Assembly (NCBI RefSeq): GCF_030272615.1
Contig: NC_081408.1
Coordinates: 769,757,336 to 769,821,335 of the forward strand
DNA from: Cryptomeria japonica
Taxonomy: Eukaryota; Streptophyta; Pinopsida; Cupressales; Cupressaceae
Direction: 5' to 3'
Length of the DNA: 64,000 nucleotides
Shown: positions 1 through 11,933 of the stretch, piece after piece
Numbering within the stretch: position 1 is the first letter of the stretch
Layout: every line of letters starts with the position of its first letter
Translations under genes and position numbers: made by a program
Notes under the pieces: model-generated
Told to the model about the DNA's origin: nothing
The model's input: the letters and a program-made list of their open reading frames with translations, nothing else
Database searches by the model: none

Positions 1-763
1 TACACATAATTGCCCTATTCTTTTCTGAGGTAGTATCATCCAAACTCTTTCTCCTTTTCACATATTTTGATATTGTCCTTCTACTAAAACCAAACTCGGA
101 TGATATTGAAGAGATTTTTCTTTTTTGAGGCAATCTTTCAGTTACTAAAGATGTCAACATCACTCTTCTTGAAATGGTCTTATCTATTGTTCGGGTTTTT
201 TTATGAATGTTCATCAAACCTTTCTTAACATTATCAACAATAGATTTTTGTAGCTGAGAATTTTTCCTATTTTGACTTGGTGTATCTATACCCAACAATT
301 TCAGTGGATCTATTAAATCTTTACGAGTAAGTACAATTGAGAACAATTGAGCTTTCTCTAGTGTAGTATCAAGATTGTTGAAATGAGACATTATTTCTTT
401 TGCTCTTTTATTTATTGACCTCCTTTTAGTATGTCTAGGTTCTTCACTGAGACGTTTCAACTCATCCACATCCATTTTAAGTAAATGATCTAAATTTTTA
501 TAATAAATATTTCTCTTCACCTATTTAGCTAGATCCACAATATGCTCATCCATACCTATGGTAGGAGGTAAGGATCCTGACCCCTCTCCTTCAACCTCCA
601 TTGGTTCAACTTGGGCAAGCTCCTCCCTATATTCATCAACTATATTGTGTTCTTCAATAGGTTTGTTTGCCTCAACTCCCTCTTGAGAACTCCCTTCTTC
701 TCGAGCCTGTTCTGCATATAATTTAAGATGATAGAGAATATTTTTAATGCAATGAAATTCCAA
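1..763 (-). pseudogene. Transposase-like gene, N-terminal part, cut by window edge
   Basis: Reading leftward from the ATG at 763, one frame stays open to position 2 apart from a single in-frame TAG at 521-523. The first 80 residues are acidic. The part after the stop is basic and ends in a helix-turn-helix-like stretch (GFSRRTISKYVKRRKSLD). That stretch lines up by eye with the transposase at 17054-20139 (LNIHRKTLSRAVKRRVNFES), with a similar LV...ISS/SNIS spacing before it. I infer a diverged member of the same transposon family whose catalytic part lies outside the window. It could instead be an unrelated protein with a similar DNA-binding helix. No catalytic motif is visible here. Confidence 0.42.
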
Positions 764-779
764 GTTTAATTTGAAACCA

Positions 780-1672
780 AATTTTCAAGTCATTTAATAA
801 GACCTAAATATTATGTATGAATAATAGGTGGACTATTATGTCATATTTAAGACTTATTATTGTATAATAGGTCCTAATATCACATGTAATAGTTCCTAAT
901 ATCTGCATAATATAGGTCTTAAGGGGACTCTTGAGTATAATGTGAATTTTTTTTGCATACGTGGTCATATTAAGTAATATAAATAGAACCTATTATGACA
1001 TAATAGGTTGTAAATTTATGTTACATTTAAGATCACATAATAAGTCCTAATATCAGAGAATAGGTCTTATTATTACTTAATATGACCACGTATGCAAAAA
1101 CATTTGACATTAATATACTTGACTCCCCTTAAGACAAATATATTATGTGATATTAGGACATGTGTTATGTGATATTAAAGGACCTATCACATGCGATTAA
1201 ATAGGTCTTAAATATGACATAAGCTAGAACCTATTATGACATAATAGGTCTTATTAATTATGACAATGCATGACCACATATGCAAAAACATTTCACATTA
1301 TACTTGACTCCCCTTAAGACCTATATTATATGCAAATATTAGGACCTATTATGTATGTGATATTAGGACCTAAATTATGCGATAATAGGTCATTAATTTA
1401 TCACATACATAATAGGCTCTAATATCTCATAAATATAGGTCTTAAGACCTAGACTCGAATATATTTAATGTGAAATGTTTTTGCATATGTGGTGACGTTA
1501 TTAAGTCATAATAAGACCTATTATGTCATAAGAGGTTCTATTATGTCATATTTAAGATATAGGTATTATTGCATATAATAGGTCTTAAAATCACATAATA
1601 GGTCCTAGTATCACATAATATAGGTTTTAAGGGGACTTGAAAGTTTAATGTGAAATATTTTTTCATACACTT
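780..1672. repeat. Array of foldback (palindromic) AT-rich repeats
   Basis: The stretch is built from near-palindromes around ACCTATTATGNCATAATAGG, repeated in both orientations. A larger inverted pair is clear: 916-977 against 1074-1135 (arms about 60 bp carrying TTAAGGGGACT and GCATACGTGGTCAT). Further copies of the same arm lie near 1265-1325, 1440-1500 and 1620-1670. This looks like nested MITE or foldback elements, or subterminal repeats of the transposon whose transposase starts at 763. There is no coding capacity. Confidence 0.7.
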
Positions 1673-1830
1673 GAAAACAAAGAAGACACAATGTTTGTTT
1701 GTTTGAAAGTGTTTGATTGTTTTTGTGAGATTTTGCCAAGATGAAGAGCTCAATGAAAAGTACAAACTAGAGAGACAAAATATAGGACAAGAATAAATTG
1801 TATTCTCATCAATAGAACAACTCAAGAAGG

Positions 1831-2190
1831 CCTCCAATAAGGAAACCTAATGCTCATAAATTCAATGGTAACTATTTTGTTTGCAATAAATTTGGTCATA
1901 TGGCTAGTCAATGCAGAAATAGGATAAACAATAATGGTCCATCTTTTATCGGTCAATGTTTCAAATAGAACAAATATGGTCATAAGGAAAATGTATGCGG
2001 AATTGTGATGAATAACTTTCTAAATAGAAGAAACATCAGATGTTATGCATTTGGTATGTTTGGACATGTTGCTAATCAATATAGAACAAGAAAAAATTAG
2101 ATGAATTTCAGACTTATGCAAGGAAATATTGTTTGCTATGCTTCCAACAAATCCGGTCACATTGAAAAGTATTATAGAAGTAGAAATATT
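1831..2190 (+). pseudogene. Decayed zinc-knuckle array of a Copia-class gag-like protein
   Basis: Forward translation gives a series of CCHC-type knuckles in various states of decay: CNKFGHMASQC is intact in spacing, a second (CFK*NKYGHKENVC) has a stop inside it, and the third and fourth have lost their last cysteines (Y in place of C). Such knuckles bind RNA in retroelement Gag proteins. The order, several knuckles followed by a long ORF region and then a polypurine tract and LTR, is the same as in the element at 27026-35072. The 5' part of this element is missing; the foldback array sits where it would be. Confidence 0.6.
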
Positions 2191-2211
2191 AATAGGAGGT
2201 TGTCTGGAGAG

Positions 2212-3774
2212 CTAGAGAGAGGAACATGCTCTTTGAGGAGAAAACAGTAAAGGTGGAGAAGATACCAAACCTAAAACATCTCGTAAGCCAAGGGAAACTA
2301 GAAGAACAACCCCCACCTCTGGTCCTGCTAAATCTACATGTAAGCCAACAAAACCATCATTCAAGCTAGCTGGTGGAAGTGAGCAGAAGAGGAAATTAGT
2401 CAAATCTGTGACCATTGATGAAGAGGAGACTAAATATGATGAGGCAGTGAAGGAAGTGAGGGCCAAAGCTCCAAAAGCCACCAAAATCACAAGGGATAAG
2501 ATATCCAGTAGAGAAAGGCCTGGTAAGAAATCAAAATTTGAGATTGATGAGGCATTAGAACAAGGTAAATTCACTATTGTACCTCCTATAACATTGGATT
2601 AGATTGTTAATGAAGTTGTAAAGAATGGTAACTTAAAGCCACTATCTGAGTGGTATGAAAATTTTGATGAAAATGGAAAGAGAACATTAGAGGAAGCTAC
2701 AGTAGAGTACATGAATGTATATAGTAAATATTTAGTTGAGTTGATGTCTTTCAATCCTAAGAGTTTGTACAAAGTTTTGGATATGAGAAGAGAAACAACT
2801 AAAGTGGAAGAGGAAAGATTGAGAGAGTATGTTCTGGTAGAGCTATGTTTGGTAATAGCTAAGGCAAAGATAGCTAGAATTATCAAGCTAGGTAAACCTA
2901 AGTTTCAAAGTAAAACTAGGTTAAATAAGATTATGATTGGTAAGTTGAAGAGATTGTAAAAGATACAGGGTAAATTTTGAGAAAATTTTTGATTGAGAAT
3001 CAGTATGAAGTTTTCCTTGAGAAATCTCAGGATAATCTAGAAGCTGAGGAAACAAAAGATGATATTTTGGAAGATGCTCCACAATTTAAAGTTCCTAAAG
3101 TACAATCAGCTGAGAAACCATAGGGTGATACATCTATTTTGAAATTAAAAGTTGATAATTTGGTAAATGAAAGTGTTTCGATAGATCAGTCAATGGGTGA
3201 CACTACCTCTGTTATCGATGTGCAGTCAGTTGATCAAGGAAAGGATACTACAAAAGATGAGGGTGAAAAGGTTGCAGGGAATGCAGTTTGGGATAAGGGA
3301 AGGGATGATAATCCTTCAAAGGAAGCTGAAATAGAGAAGAGTGCACAGAAGGTAGTGGTCAAGTAGGAAAAAATTTTAGCAAGAGACATTGCAAACAAAA
3401 TGAAGGGCAAACAAATTATTGATGACCCAAAATTCGTGCAAGGACCACTCAATCTTGACTCTCTGTCACCAATCCAGAAGCTTCGGTTAACATCATTCAT
3501 GCAATAAAAATATAGTGAAGATCTCTTGAGGTCTCACATTGAAGAAAAAATGTTTCTAACCTTGGCATCTTGTACTTTGAAGAAATTGATGCCCTTAGTT
3601 CAAAAGGATCCATCTGATGCACCATCTAGGCATTTAAAGAGCTTGACAAATTTTATAGATTCCTATTTTGGATCTTTTGAGAATTTAGTAGAGGAGAAGG
3701 CTCAAAATGAGTTTAATGCTAAAAGGATCTATGCATCAAATAATTCCAATACAAATATCTTCAAGTTTTTGTGA
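2212..3774 (+). pseudogene. Decayed 3' ORF region of a non-autonomous LTR element
   Basis: Two frame-consistent stretches are visible (2408-2959 with one stop, then 3139-3774 with another), separated by a frameshift near 2960-3139. The protein is lysine- and glutamate-rich with a basic stretch early (KKSKF) and no protease, integrase, RT or RNase H motif. It sits between the knuckle array and the polypurine tract, the position held by the long unknown ORF in the 27026-35072 element. I infer the two are distant relatives because of this order and the shared 3' signals, not because I could align the proteins convincingly. Function unknown. Confidence 0.45.
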
Positions 3775-3854
3775 GTTAAGTCTGTGTGTACATATGTATA
3801 TAGCATTTTTGGCTTGAATTTTTGGGTTTGAGTATCCTGCCTTTGCCATTGATG

Positions 3855-4021
3855 TCAAAGGGGGAGTGTATACCTATAAAAAATGTTTATCTTAGGGGGA
3901 GTTATTTTATTTATTGATTCTTTGGAATTCAATGATTAGATCTTTGGTTGCAATGTACTGTATTGGTCTGACACTTAGTCATTTTTCACTAAGTGTTGCC
4001 ATCAATGCCAAAGGGGGAGAT
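3855..4021 (+). promoter_or_regulatory. Two polypurine-tract-like sites before the 3' LTR
   Basis: TCAAAGGGGGAGTGTA lies at 3855-3870 and a second, CAAAGGGGGAGA, at 4009-4020 directly before the TG that opens the LTR. The second is the likely plus-strand primer. The same pair, about 330 bp apart, occurs in the minus-strand element at 27026-35072. Confidence 0.65.
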
Positions 4022-5157
4022 TGTTGGAAAGAGACACTACATGTTTGTTGAGATGTTGTCATTGATGGAAACTCATATTAGATATTATTAGATATGGCAT
4101 CCATAATTCATGTTTTCATCATTCTAGAAGATTGATTGAGTATTGATGAGGTCTAGTGGATACAACAAGACATCCGATAGACTGTACATTGTTTTGGTTG
4201 GAAAACCATTTTGGTTGAACATTTTTCTTTGTGGATCTTGAAAATGCATTATGGATGTGTAATATTCCTTATTCTAGGTTTGTGGCCTCTAGTGAAGAGT
4301 TCTGCATAAGTTGGAAGATATGGTAGTCATGTTTCTGGTAAGAACGGTGCTTATCAACAATAACATGTGGAAATTCATTATGTGGATCGTGCAGATAGAT
4401 TTTGGTAATTTTTTGTTTGTTTGAGGATGATGAATTTGGGAAGTGTGTGGACAATTTTTTTTATTCTGCATAATTGGTTTTGATCAGATTGAGTTGACTT
4501 GTGTACATGTTTTATCTTTTGTGTCGTGTTCTTGAAGCCGACATGATGAAGTTCTCAACTGGTGATGCTAATATATAAGACAAGATTATTTGATCATTTT
4601 GGAGACCTATAAGTGTTTTTAAAGTGTGTATGAGAAATTATGCATAGTTTCACATTCACAAAGTGAAGATTTGTGCTCCAATATGATGCAGAATATCAGA
4701 ATAGAGAAGTGTTGCAGAGTTAAGTAAGATACAATGTTTTGTGCTTAACCAAAACTATTTTTAGCATATGTAGATGTTGTTTGTCAGTTCATACATTTTA
4801 TTTATCATATTTAATCATTTTGTAAGGCAGTGATCCTTCCAAGGTTGTAGCCCTTATTTGTAATTGAGCAGTGAGCTCTAGGCAGTGTGCCTAAATGCAT
4901 GTTCTTTCCTCTTATGTAATATTTTTATACTTATAACAGAGTAAAATAATTTTTGGATTTGAATCCCACCGTGGTATTTCTCTTAACCGGTTTTCCATGC
5001 AAAAATATTGGTGTTATGGTGTTGTCGATTTATGCTTTGTGTTTCTGCACTTCACTTTTCTTCATTTGCATTAAATGGTTGAAAGATCAGGTTGACAAAG
5101 TTAAGAATTGTGCAACACTGATTCATCGCCCCCTCTTAGTGTTCCTTAATTCCAGCA
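4022..5157 (+). mobile_element. 3' LTR of a Copia-class element
   Basis: It starts TGTTGGAAAG immediately after the polypurine tract and ends near 5157 in a block (CATCGCCCCCTCTTAGTG) that resembles LTR ends I know from SIRE-like Copia elements. The end could be 5157 or 5159, since both give CA. No second LTR copy is in the window, so length (about 1.14 kb) and ends are approximate and no target duplication can be tested. Confidence 0.6.
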
Positions 5158-5664
5158 CATAAAGGCCAACTGCTCAGTAGCATTCTGCAATCAACTATTA
5201 AATCTAAAAAGAAAAATTTGGATAAGAATCCGCAGGGATAGGAAATGCAAGTATCTGCAGGACTGTCTTCCAGAACCAAGGAGCAGGAACCAAGAGAAAA
5301 GTGAGACAAAGAGCATCTTGAAGGATCTCGAAGAAATCAATAAAAAATATCATTGAGAAAAATTTTGAGCTTATGGAAGCTCTTGGTTAGTTTTTTGGTA
5401 GGATTCTGCAATTTTTTACTGTTATTTCATAGTTGGGCTCTATGCGATGTTTCCCCTGTTTTTGTCTTTTTTGGGCCGTAGGCTTTAGATTGTTTCAATA
5501 CTATTTAATTTTTTGATTTTGCATTAGGGTTTTGGGTCCCTATAAAACCCATTCTATCTTAATCAAAAACATAATATCAAAACAAGGTTTTAGAGGAAAA
5601 GGAATTGGAAATTTTGAACAAGGAATTTGAGTCCCTATAAACCCTCCTACAGAAACTAGTACCT
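5158..5664. other. Unassigned spacer
   Basis: I see no ORF with recognisable motifs and no clear repeat. It may be leader sequence of the decayed Gypsy fragment that follows. Confidence 0.4.
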
Positions 5665-5671
5665 AAGGTTT

Positions 5672-6213
5672 ATGACATTATCTGATTCACCTATGAATAA
5701 TCTTATTAGAATTAAAAAATTTAAGGATTATCTTGCAAGACATAAGACTTATCATCCATCTAAGGTTGCTTCTTCATCAGACGCTCCTTTTTATTCATAT
5801 CGTCAAACTCATGACCATCATGCTAATGATTGTTCGAATTTTCAAAAAAGTATGCAAGAACTTGTTGATAATGGAACTATTAAAATCACAGTTGAAAATC
5901 CATCTTCTTCTAACAACCCTTGTCCTACATCACAAGAGACAAGGCGCAATCCTATTGATGGCCAAGGAAATTAGTTCCTAAAATCTTTTGGAGATTGAAG
6001 TATAATAAAAATGTTGTTTTTCCATTCGTTAAAATTAATTACAATTCCAAGCATAAGAAAGGTAGTGAACATTTTCTTTTTCAGCATAGTTATTCTCATT
6101 CTCTTGGAAAATGCAAATCATTTAAAACATTTATTCAAGACCAATATGATAGGGCTTGTATAGCTCTTACAACTAATTTGGCACTCTTTCTTGGTGAAGA
6201 GGTAGTGCCTTAG
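5672..6213 (+). pseudogene. Gypsy (Tat-like) gag fragment
   Basis: The 100-residue stretch 5672-5974 carries a variant knuckle region (SYRQTHDHHANDC, followed by LVDNGTIKI). It parallels the CQFHHQPGHDTEKC...LIDNNTI region of the Tat-type element at 62930-63050, with the first cysteine replaced by S/Y. A second stretch (5995-6213) follows after a frame change and has no motif I recognise. Short, isolated and broken, it is a relic. Confidence 0.45.
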
Positions 6214-7365
6214 AACTCCATTCACCCTTCATGTAGATCCTCGCCCTATGACACAAATAGTTAATATTATTTGGGGATATTTTTCATAAGAGGTGATTCT
6301 ATTTGAAATATAGTAAACTTGGGGCCCAACAACATATTTCATTCTTTCCTCTTATCATATTCCATCTCTATATCCAAGGTTTCACTAATCCCTTTAGAGG
6401 TTACATTTTTCATGCTTTTATGTACTTTCCTGAAAGGAATGGCATGTCTCTTATGATTAATATCTCCTTAGGTAAGTATGTGATCCTTCTTATAATTCTC
6501 TCTTTCTCTTTGAAGATTACATTTTCTTTAGATTTGCATTTTACATATATTAATGTCTTTTCTTGCATTGAATATTCCTTCATGTGAGTATATTGTGCAT
6601 TTGTTTATGTATTATCTCTCCTTAGAGGTTGTGTAATTATTCTCATTGTCTTTATGCTTGTGGGGCAATGATTTCTCTCTTATCCTTTCTAAGGATCCAC
6701 TTTTTCTTTGTTGAGTGGTGTTTGCTTATGATTTGATGTCATTCCTTGTGTGAAATTTTTTATTTGCTCAAGGATTCTCTCTTATGAAAGAGGTGTGTAT
6801 CCTTGGCTACAACCTCTTTTTAACTTGGAAATTTATGTCTATTATAAAATTACCCCTCACATTGGGTTAAAAAGTATGTTACCCTTCACCAAGAAGCCCT
6901 TTACCTAACAATAGGAGGAAGGTAGGCATTCTTGTTCTCCTTTCCCTCTTTTGGTAGAAGATGTTATATTTGTTCAAGAAATCCTATTGGGGGTAGATGT
7001 CTTTTGATAAAGGATCTCTTCTCTTCCAAGGATTCTCTTCACACTTGTTGCAATATATCTCTTTTTCAACTATCTTATCCTTGCTTCTAAGAGTATCTCC
7101 TCTTTAGCTTGATTTTATGAACATTGTTATCTAAAGGATATCTCGTTGGTGTTGAAGGTTGGGTGTGCTTGTTCTGGATTCCTTAAGAAATCAACATAGG
7201 GCTATGTTGACATCTTAAGGGGGGGCATACATATCGGCTTATTTGAAACACATTATACTATATTTTTCCAATGTCTTAAATGGGGTGTTCATTATACTAT
7301 ATTTTTCCAAAGATACCATGCTTGTTTATAGTATGGTCTTTTCAAATAGAAGAAATTATGGTTGG
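6214..7365. other. AT-rich decayed retroelement sequence, no gene
   Basis: No coding motif could be supported. A purine tract (AAGGGGGGGCA) lies near 7220 and is followed by a short direct repeat (ATTATACTATATTTTTCCAA at about 7251 and 7291). This could be the 3' end of the Gypsy relic upstream, but no LTR can be shown. Confidence 0.35.
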
Positions 7366-8180
7366 ACAAGGTGAGTACAGTCCTAATGATGAGATTTGTG
7401 CACATTGGTGTGAACCTCAAAAAACATTAATGGTTGACATGTATGAGTATTTAAGGTAGGGTGGGTAGGTGGCATGACTCCCATGACAATCGTAGAGGGC
7501 AGGATATTCATTGAATCCAATAAGGATTTTGACAAAACCTGCAAGTTTGAGAACAAAGGGGTTAAGTTGATGGGGCAAGACAGGTGGTGATACAACCTGC
7601 AAGTGTTTGACAACAAAGGATTTTAGATTCTAGGGTGTGGCTATGGTAATGGCTTAGTTAACTTTATTCTCAACACAACTTTAAACAACAACTGGATTTT
7701 TTACGAGCCATATCTGAAGAAAGCATGTGAAATATTCATTTATGCAGATGGTGGAATTTATGCTGGGGAAGGAATATATGGAATCAAAATTCTAACATAG
7801 AATCAATACAGGCTTGGTTTATTTTCTCCTCGCCTAACATTAAGTGGGTAATGAGGGCATGTGCTAAGGAGGAATGCAAATTCAAAATGGAGACCTTCAT
7901 GGCCAAGGCCAGGGGAAGGATTTGTTTCTACAAGTGGTGAATGGATCCACTCTACTCAATTTGTGCCACCATTGAGACCTTTCTTGATTTCGGGAGTGGA
8001 TATGGACCAAGAGGCTTTTTATGGATGACACACAGGTGGGTTGGGATTATATTAAGGATTATCTAAGATGTAGAGAGAGGTTGGTGGAGGTGTTCAGATT
8101 GGAGGAGCTGAAGAAAATGAAGAAAAAGAGCATGTTCAAGGAGGACTACTAGCTCAATTCCAAGAAGCCAATGATTTGAA
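7366..8180 (+). pseudogene. Unrecognised degraded coding region
   Basis: Several fragments in different forward frames read like real protein. Near 7365 there is a stretch beginning MVGQGEYSPNDEICAHW. At about 7690-7800 there is a segment containing WIFYEPYLKKACEIF. At about 7810-8020 there is about 70 codons containing SSPNIKWVMRACAKEEC, METFMAKARGRICFYKW and DPLYSICATIETF, with a TGA directly after the KW. At about 8030-8150 there is a basic tail. Frameshifts separate them. I do not recognise the family. It could be a captured host gene, part of an unusual transposon, or an old integrated viral gene. Confidence 0.4.
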
Positions 8181-8486
8181 TTTTTGTAGGATAGTTTTAT
8201 CCTCGTTATATATTATAAATCTATAGCTTAGTAGGATTCTCTATTAAATGTTTAGTTTAATAATAAATGGAACTTAGATTGAACGAGTATTTCCTATGGA
8301 CAATCTTTTTGTTTAGGTGGTTTAAATATGTGAGTATGATATTTTAGATGGTGTTTGAAGTAACTAAAATTGTGAATCGGTTGTACCCTTTTGATAGTTT
8401 ACTATAATATATAATATTTACCAATATTAAAAAATAATACTTATCATAAAATTGACTTAATACTTAACATAAAATAATGTTTGCAA

Positions 8487-10137
8487 GCACTAAAAGATGA
8501 AAAAGATGGACTCGAGTGGCATGCAAAGCAAGATAAGCAATTGTAGGGTTTTTCCTGATTCTAGAGAATCTAACGATGATGAGGATGATGATGTGTTTCA
8601 TCCTCCTCCTTTGTCATATGTGCTCTCTACCCTATGCCTTGTTTTGTTGGGGTGTGTATTTGGGTTCAGTCGTGTCTGGGTGTCTTGCGGCTAGGGTCTT
8701 TCTAGGGTTGTTGCTTTTGGTGGGGGAGTTGCCTTTTCTATGGGCTTCAACTTGCCTTTGCTAAGGGGATTTTGCTAGGGGAATTTCCTTTCCCTTTTCT
8801 TCAAGCTTCGAACTACCTTTGCTATGGAGTTTTTTTGGCTAGTGCATGCCTTCTTCTTCCTTTCATGTTATGAGGTTTGGGTTGCTCTATTCATGGTCAT
8901 GTTATGTTCTCTTTGTCTACCAACCCTCTATGGATGGTGTCTTTGGCATGGCCATGTGTCTAGTGTGGGCTCTTCTTGGGACTTTCGATCTAAAGGGGTT
9001 GGTGTTTTTTCTGGGCTCTTTCTCTTGAGCTACCTGTGTTCATTTGGTTTGATTTTTTGGTGGTGTCTTTGTTTGGGATTTCTCCCCTTAGGATTTTTTT
9101 GTGGTGGTTTCTTTTCTCTTGAGGGTTTTCCTCTTTCCTAATCTTTGGGCCATGAGCTTCTATGGTTTTTGTTTTATCTTTTGAACCTTTTCTTCTATTT
9201 TTCTATCTCTCTTCCTTTTTTCTCCTATTGAGGTGGAGATCTCATCACTGGGGCTTGCTAGTGTTTGGGTGTCCTTCCTTCTTTTCATCTTCTTGGTTGA
9301 TCCTATTGAGGTGGGTAGATCTTCTATTGAGGAGGAGAATGGCTTGGTGGATGATGTTGGTAGGAGCTTGTTGGGGGCTTCCACTGCCCTATTTTTGGTG
9401 GATGAGTTCCTTGCTGCTATGATCACCACACTTTCATTTTTCTGCCATCTTTCTCCTATGAAGGTGGAGACCTTGGTGGAGCCAAAGTGCTTGGTGAGTG
9501 ACTGGTTTATGTTCCTGCTTCTGTTAAACATTTTGTAAGCCTTTCTAAAACCCAGTTTCCCAACATATTTTTAATGTCCTTATTTGGGTCTAGAAATGAT
9601 GGCTATGGGAGCAATTTTTAATCTCATTATTTTTTTGAAAAGGTTTTGGGAGCTTTTTAAAAATCCAATCACCCAGATGGTTTGTAAATATTTCTAGTTT
9701 ATTTTTTGGGGTCTTGAGGTTTTGGGAGCCTTGTCAAAACCCATGTTTCAGGTTAGGGGAGCCTTTCAAAACCCTTTGTTCATGTATCTCTGGGTTATGA
9801 GAGCCTTGTCAAAACCCATGATTTTAGGTTATGGGAGCCTGGTAAAACACTTATTTCAGGTTATGGGAGCCTGGTAAAACACTTGTTTCAGGTTATGGGT
9901 GCCTGGCAAAACCCTTTGTCTATGTGTCTTTGGGGTCTCCTATTTGTTGGCTCCAACCTATTTGGTGGTTCAACTAGTTCTTTGATGTTCATTCTCTAGT
10001 GTTGGGCTCATGTTTTCAACTGATGTTAGTCTAATTCATATCTAGTTGCAACATTGCTCTTCTTGTGGGTTTTGGATCATTGTAAAATCCTTCTATATGG
10101 GGTTTTGAGTTCCCCCAAAACCTGTTTAACCTCATCA
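8487..10137 (+). mobile_element. LINE/SINE-type retroposon copy 1, with target duplication
   Basis: The insert is bracketed by a 16-bp direct repeat (AAAATAATGTTTGCAA at 8471-8486 and 10138-10153) and ends in CCTCATCAAAAA, as expected for target-primed reverse transcription. Its last 500 bp repeats a phrase of the type TTTTGGGAGCCTGGTAAAACCC at least six times (about 9650-9910). An inverted relative with the same phrase and its own target duplication lies at 50658-52696. Open frames on both strands are long but show no domain I recognise, and the two strands' ORFs look like composition effects. I cannot say whether it encodes a protein or is a non-autonomous passenger of a LINE. Confidence 0.7.
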
Positions 10138-10153
10138 AAAATAATGTTTGCAA

Positions 10154-11677
10154 ACAAACGTTGCCGATGTCTCTAAAATGAAACTACCACACATTAAAAA
10201 AAGAAAAGAAAAAATAAATATTATCTTAATGATAATGAATTTTCATACAGTTTTAAATCGTAAACTTTATAATTAATCTCAAATTAATTAATTAACAAGG
10301 GCTCATTATATTGTTTTAGATTTGTTTTATGTTCTTTTTCTTTATTAATGACTTAATGTTGTAAATGCATTTATCTTTATTCGTTTTATTAAAAAATTAG
10401 CAAGGAACAAATGTAGAAAGAATTTGGACTTGGGCAACCCCAAAACCTTATAAGATCAAAATATTTGGTTAAAATTTAGATTTTTTTGGCAAAAAAATAT
10501 TTGAAAAAATCTTTTCTATTTAATAGAGAAGGAAATCTCTTTAAAAAAGAAAAATGACCATGAAACTTTTACTTAGTTTTTTTTTACAAAAGCTCTTGTT
10601 GCCACTCTATGAATAATTTAAACTTGAATTCTAAATTCTGTCATTAGAATGATGTCATTCTCATCTTCTATTTCTATTCTTCTTAATGAACTACCTTATT
10701 TCATGTTAGTGTAAAACACTTATTAATAGTACTAGTTGTGTTGAAATCATATAAGCATTCAATTCACATGGTCTTGAAACATTATAATAAAATTTCAAAT
10801 GGAATTTTAATGAATTATGTTTTAAATATGAAAAATTATAAAAAAACTTACAAAATTAAATTAATATAATATTTTGAAAAGGAAATTTTTTTTTTGCTAT
10901 TTGATGTCAAATATAATACATAGAAATAAAAATAAATACAAATTGAAAAAATACATAAGATTGAAAAGAAAAATTATATTTTTATTTATGTAAAACACAA
11001 AAGACTAAATGATAGGGTTTCTTCCCTTTCAAAGACACAAATACAATCATAGTGACAGCATAGAATATCATAAGAATACAATCTTTGAGGTGTCCTCTTG
11101 ATTGATTTTGAATAACTCAATAATTCAAACTAATATGTTAAGCAAAACAAATGAAATTTATTGAATCTTGAGTATGTAAAATGACATGTGAGAGCACAAA
11201 TGTTTTCAAATTTATTGTTGATCATTTTTACATTTTTAATTTTTATAATATTTATGGTTTGTGCATCTTGATATATTCTTAAATATTTTCTAGTGTTTTT
11301 TAAAATGAATAATCTCATTTAACCTATGAAATATTGTTTGATAAATTGAATTTGAATAAATTTATAAGAGTTCATTGTATTCTTTAAGATTTTCATTATA
11401 TATAACTTAATGTTTAAAATATATTTATATTTATTCATTTTATATATTTTAAAATATTTATATTTAAATAGAGTTTGCATCTTAATACATTAATATGAAA
11501 TGTCCTTTTCAGAGATAGAAATTAGCTAATGAAAGATTAAATTTTTTATCATATTTAACACAAAATTGATAAATTGTACTTTGAATAAATTAATAAGGGT
11601 TCATTGTATTTTTTAGATTTTCTACATACTCTTTTCTTCATTGATCACTTAATGATTTAAATGCATTTATATTTATT
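10154..11677. repeat. AT-rich dispersed repeat, copy A left part
   Basis: Extremely AT-rich, no gene. From about 11200 to 11677 it matches 55810-56296 closely, and about 10850-11005 matches about 53590-53750. A unit containing AAGGGTTCATTGTATT...TTAAATGCATTTATATTTATT recurs at about 10294, 11347 and 11585 here and at about 55975 and 56216 in copy B, a period near 240 bp. The repeat is broken at 11677 by the DNA transposon and resumes at 21386. Confidence 0.7.
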
Positions 11678-11703
11678 GGGTAAACGTACAAAGTTGGGTC
11701 CCA
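11678..11703 (+). repeat. Left terminal inverted repeat of the DNA transposon
   Basis: It begins GGGTAAACGTAC and ends GTTGGGTCCCA. About 18 of 26 positions match the reverse complement of 21360-21385, the best-conserved part being AAGTTG-GTCCCA. Confidence 0.6.
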
Positions 11704-11743
11704 ATCCCGCAGAAGTCTACGGGTTGGGAAATGAACCCGCTAG

Positions 11744-11933
11744 AAACGGGTGCCCGATTTTTACAAATCGGGCACCCATTTAGCGCCTGTTTATTTCAAA
11801 TCGGGTGCCCGATTTGAAAAAAATGGGTGTCCATTTTTTAAATGTATTTTTTTTTTTTTTTAACCATTTTCCATCATTTTTACTGTTTGGAAAATGAGTA
11901 GGCATTTCTGAGGAGCACGGGTACCCATTTTTT
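11744..11933. promoter_or_regulatory. Left cluster of palindromic subterminal motifs
   Basis: Five copies of a GC-rich palindrome of type AAACGGGTGCCCGATTT occur at 11744-11760, 11765-11781, 11798-11815, 11821-11837 and 11916-11933. They stand out in very AT-rich DNA. The same motif occurs three times at 20431-20506. Repeated motifs near both ends are a usual arrangement for transposase binding sites; that role is inference. Confidence 0.6.

Noticed and set aside
780-1672. CRISPR-like array
   Set aside because: The repeats are palindromic, unequal in spacing and in both orientations in a plant genome; no direct repeat-spacer pattern.
4289-4471. Small minus-strand ORFs within the LTR at 4022-5157
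   Set aside because: Overlapping short frames in LTR sequence without motifs or start context.
8824-9538. Long plus-strand frames rich in F, L, W and C, with a long minus-strand frame opposite (9160-9531)
   Set aside because: Both strands are open in the same place because the retroposon has T-rich, low-stop composition; no domain, no conserved segment with the second copy in the same frame.
11678-11703. TTAA target site (Kolobok or piggyBac type) for the DNA transposon
   Set aside because: The duplicated bases are TATT, as the empty site at 56293 confirms; no TTAA at either boundary.
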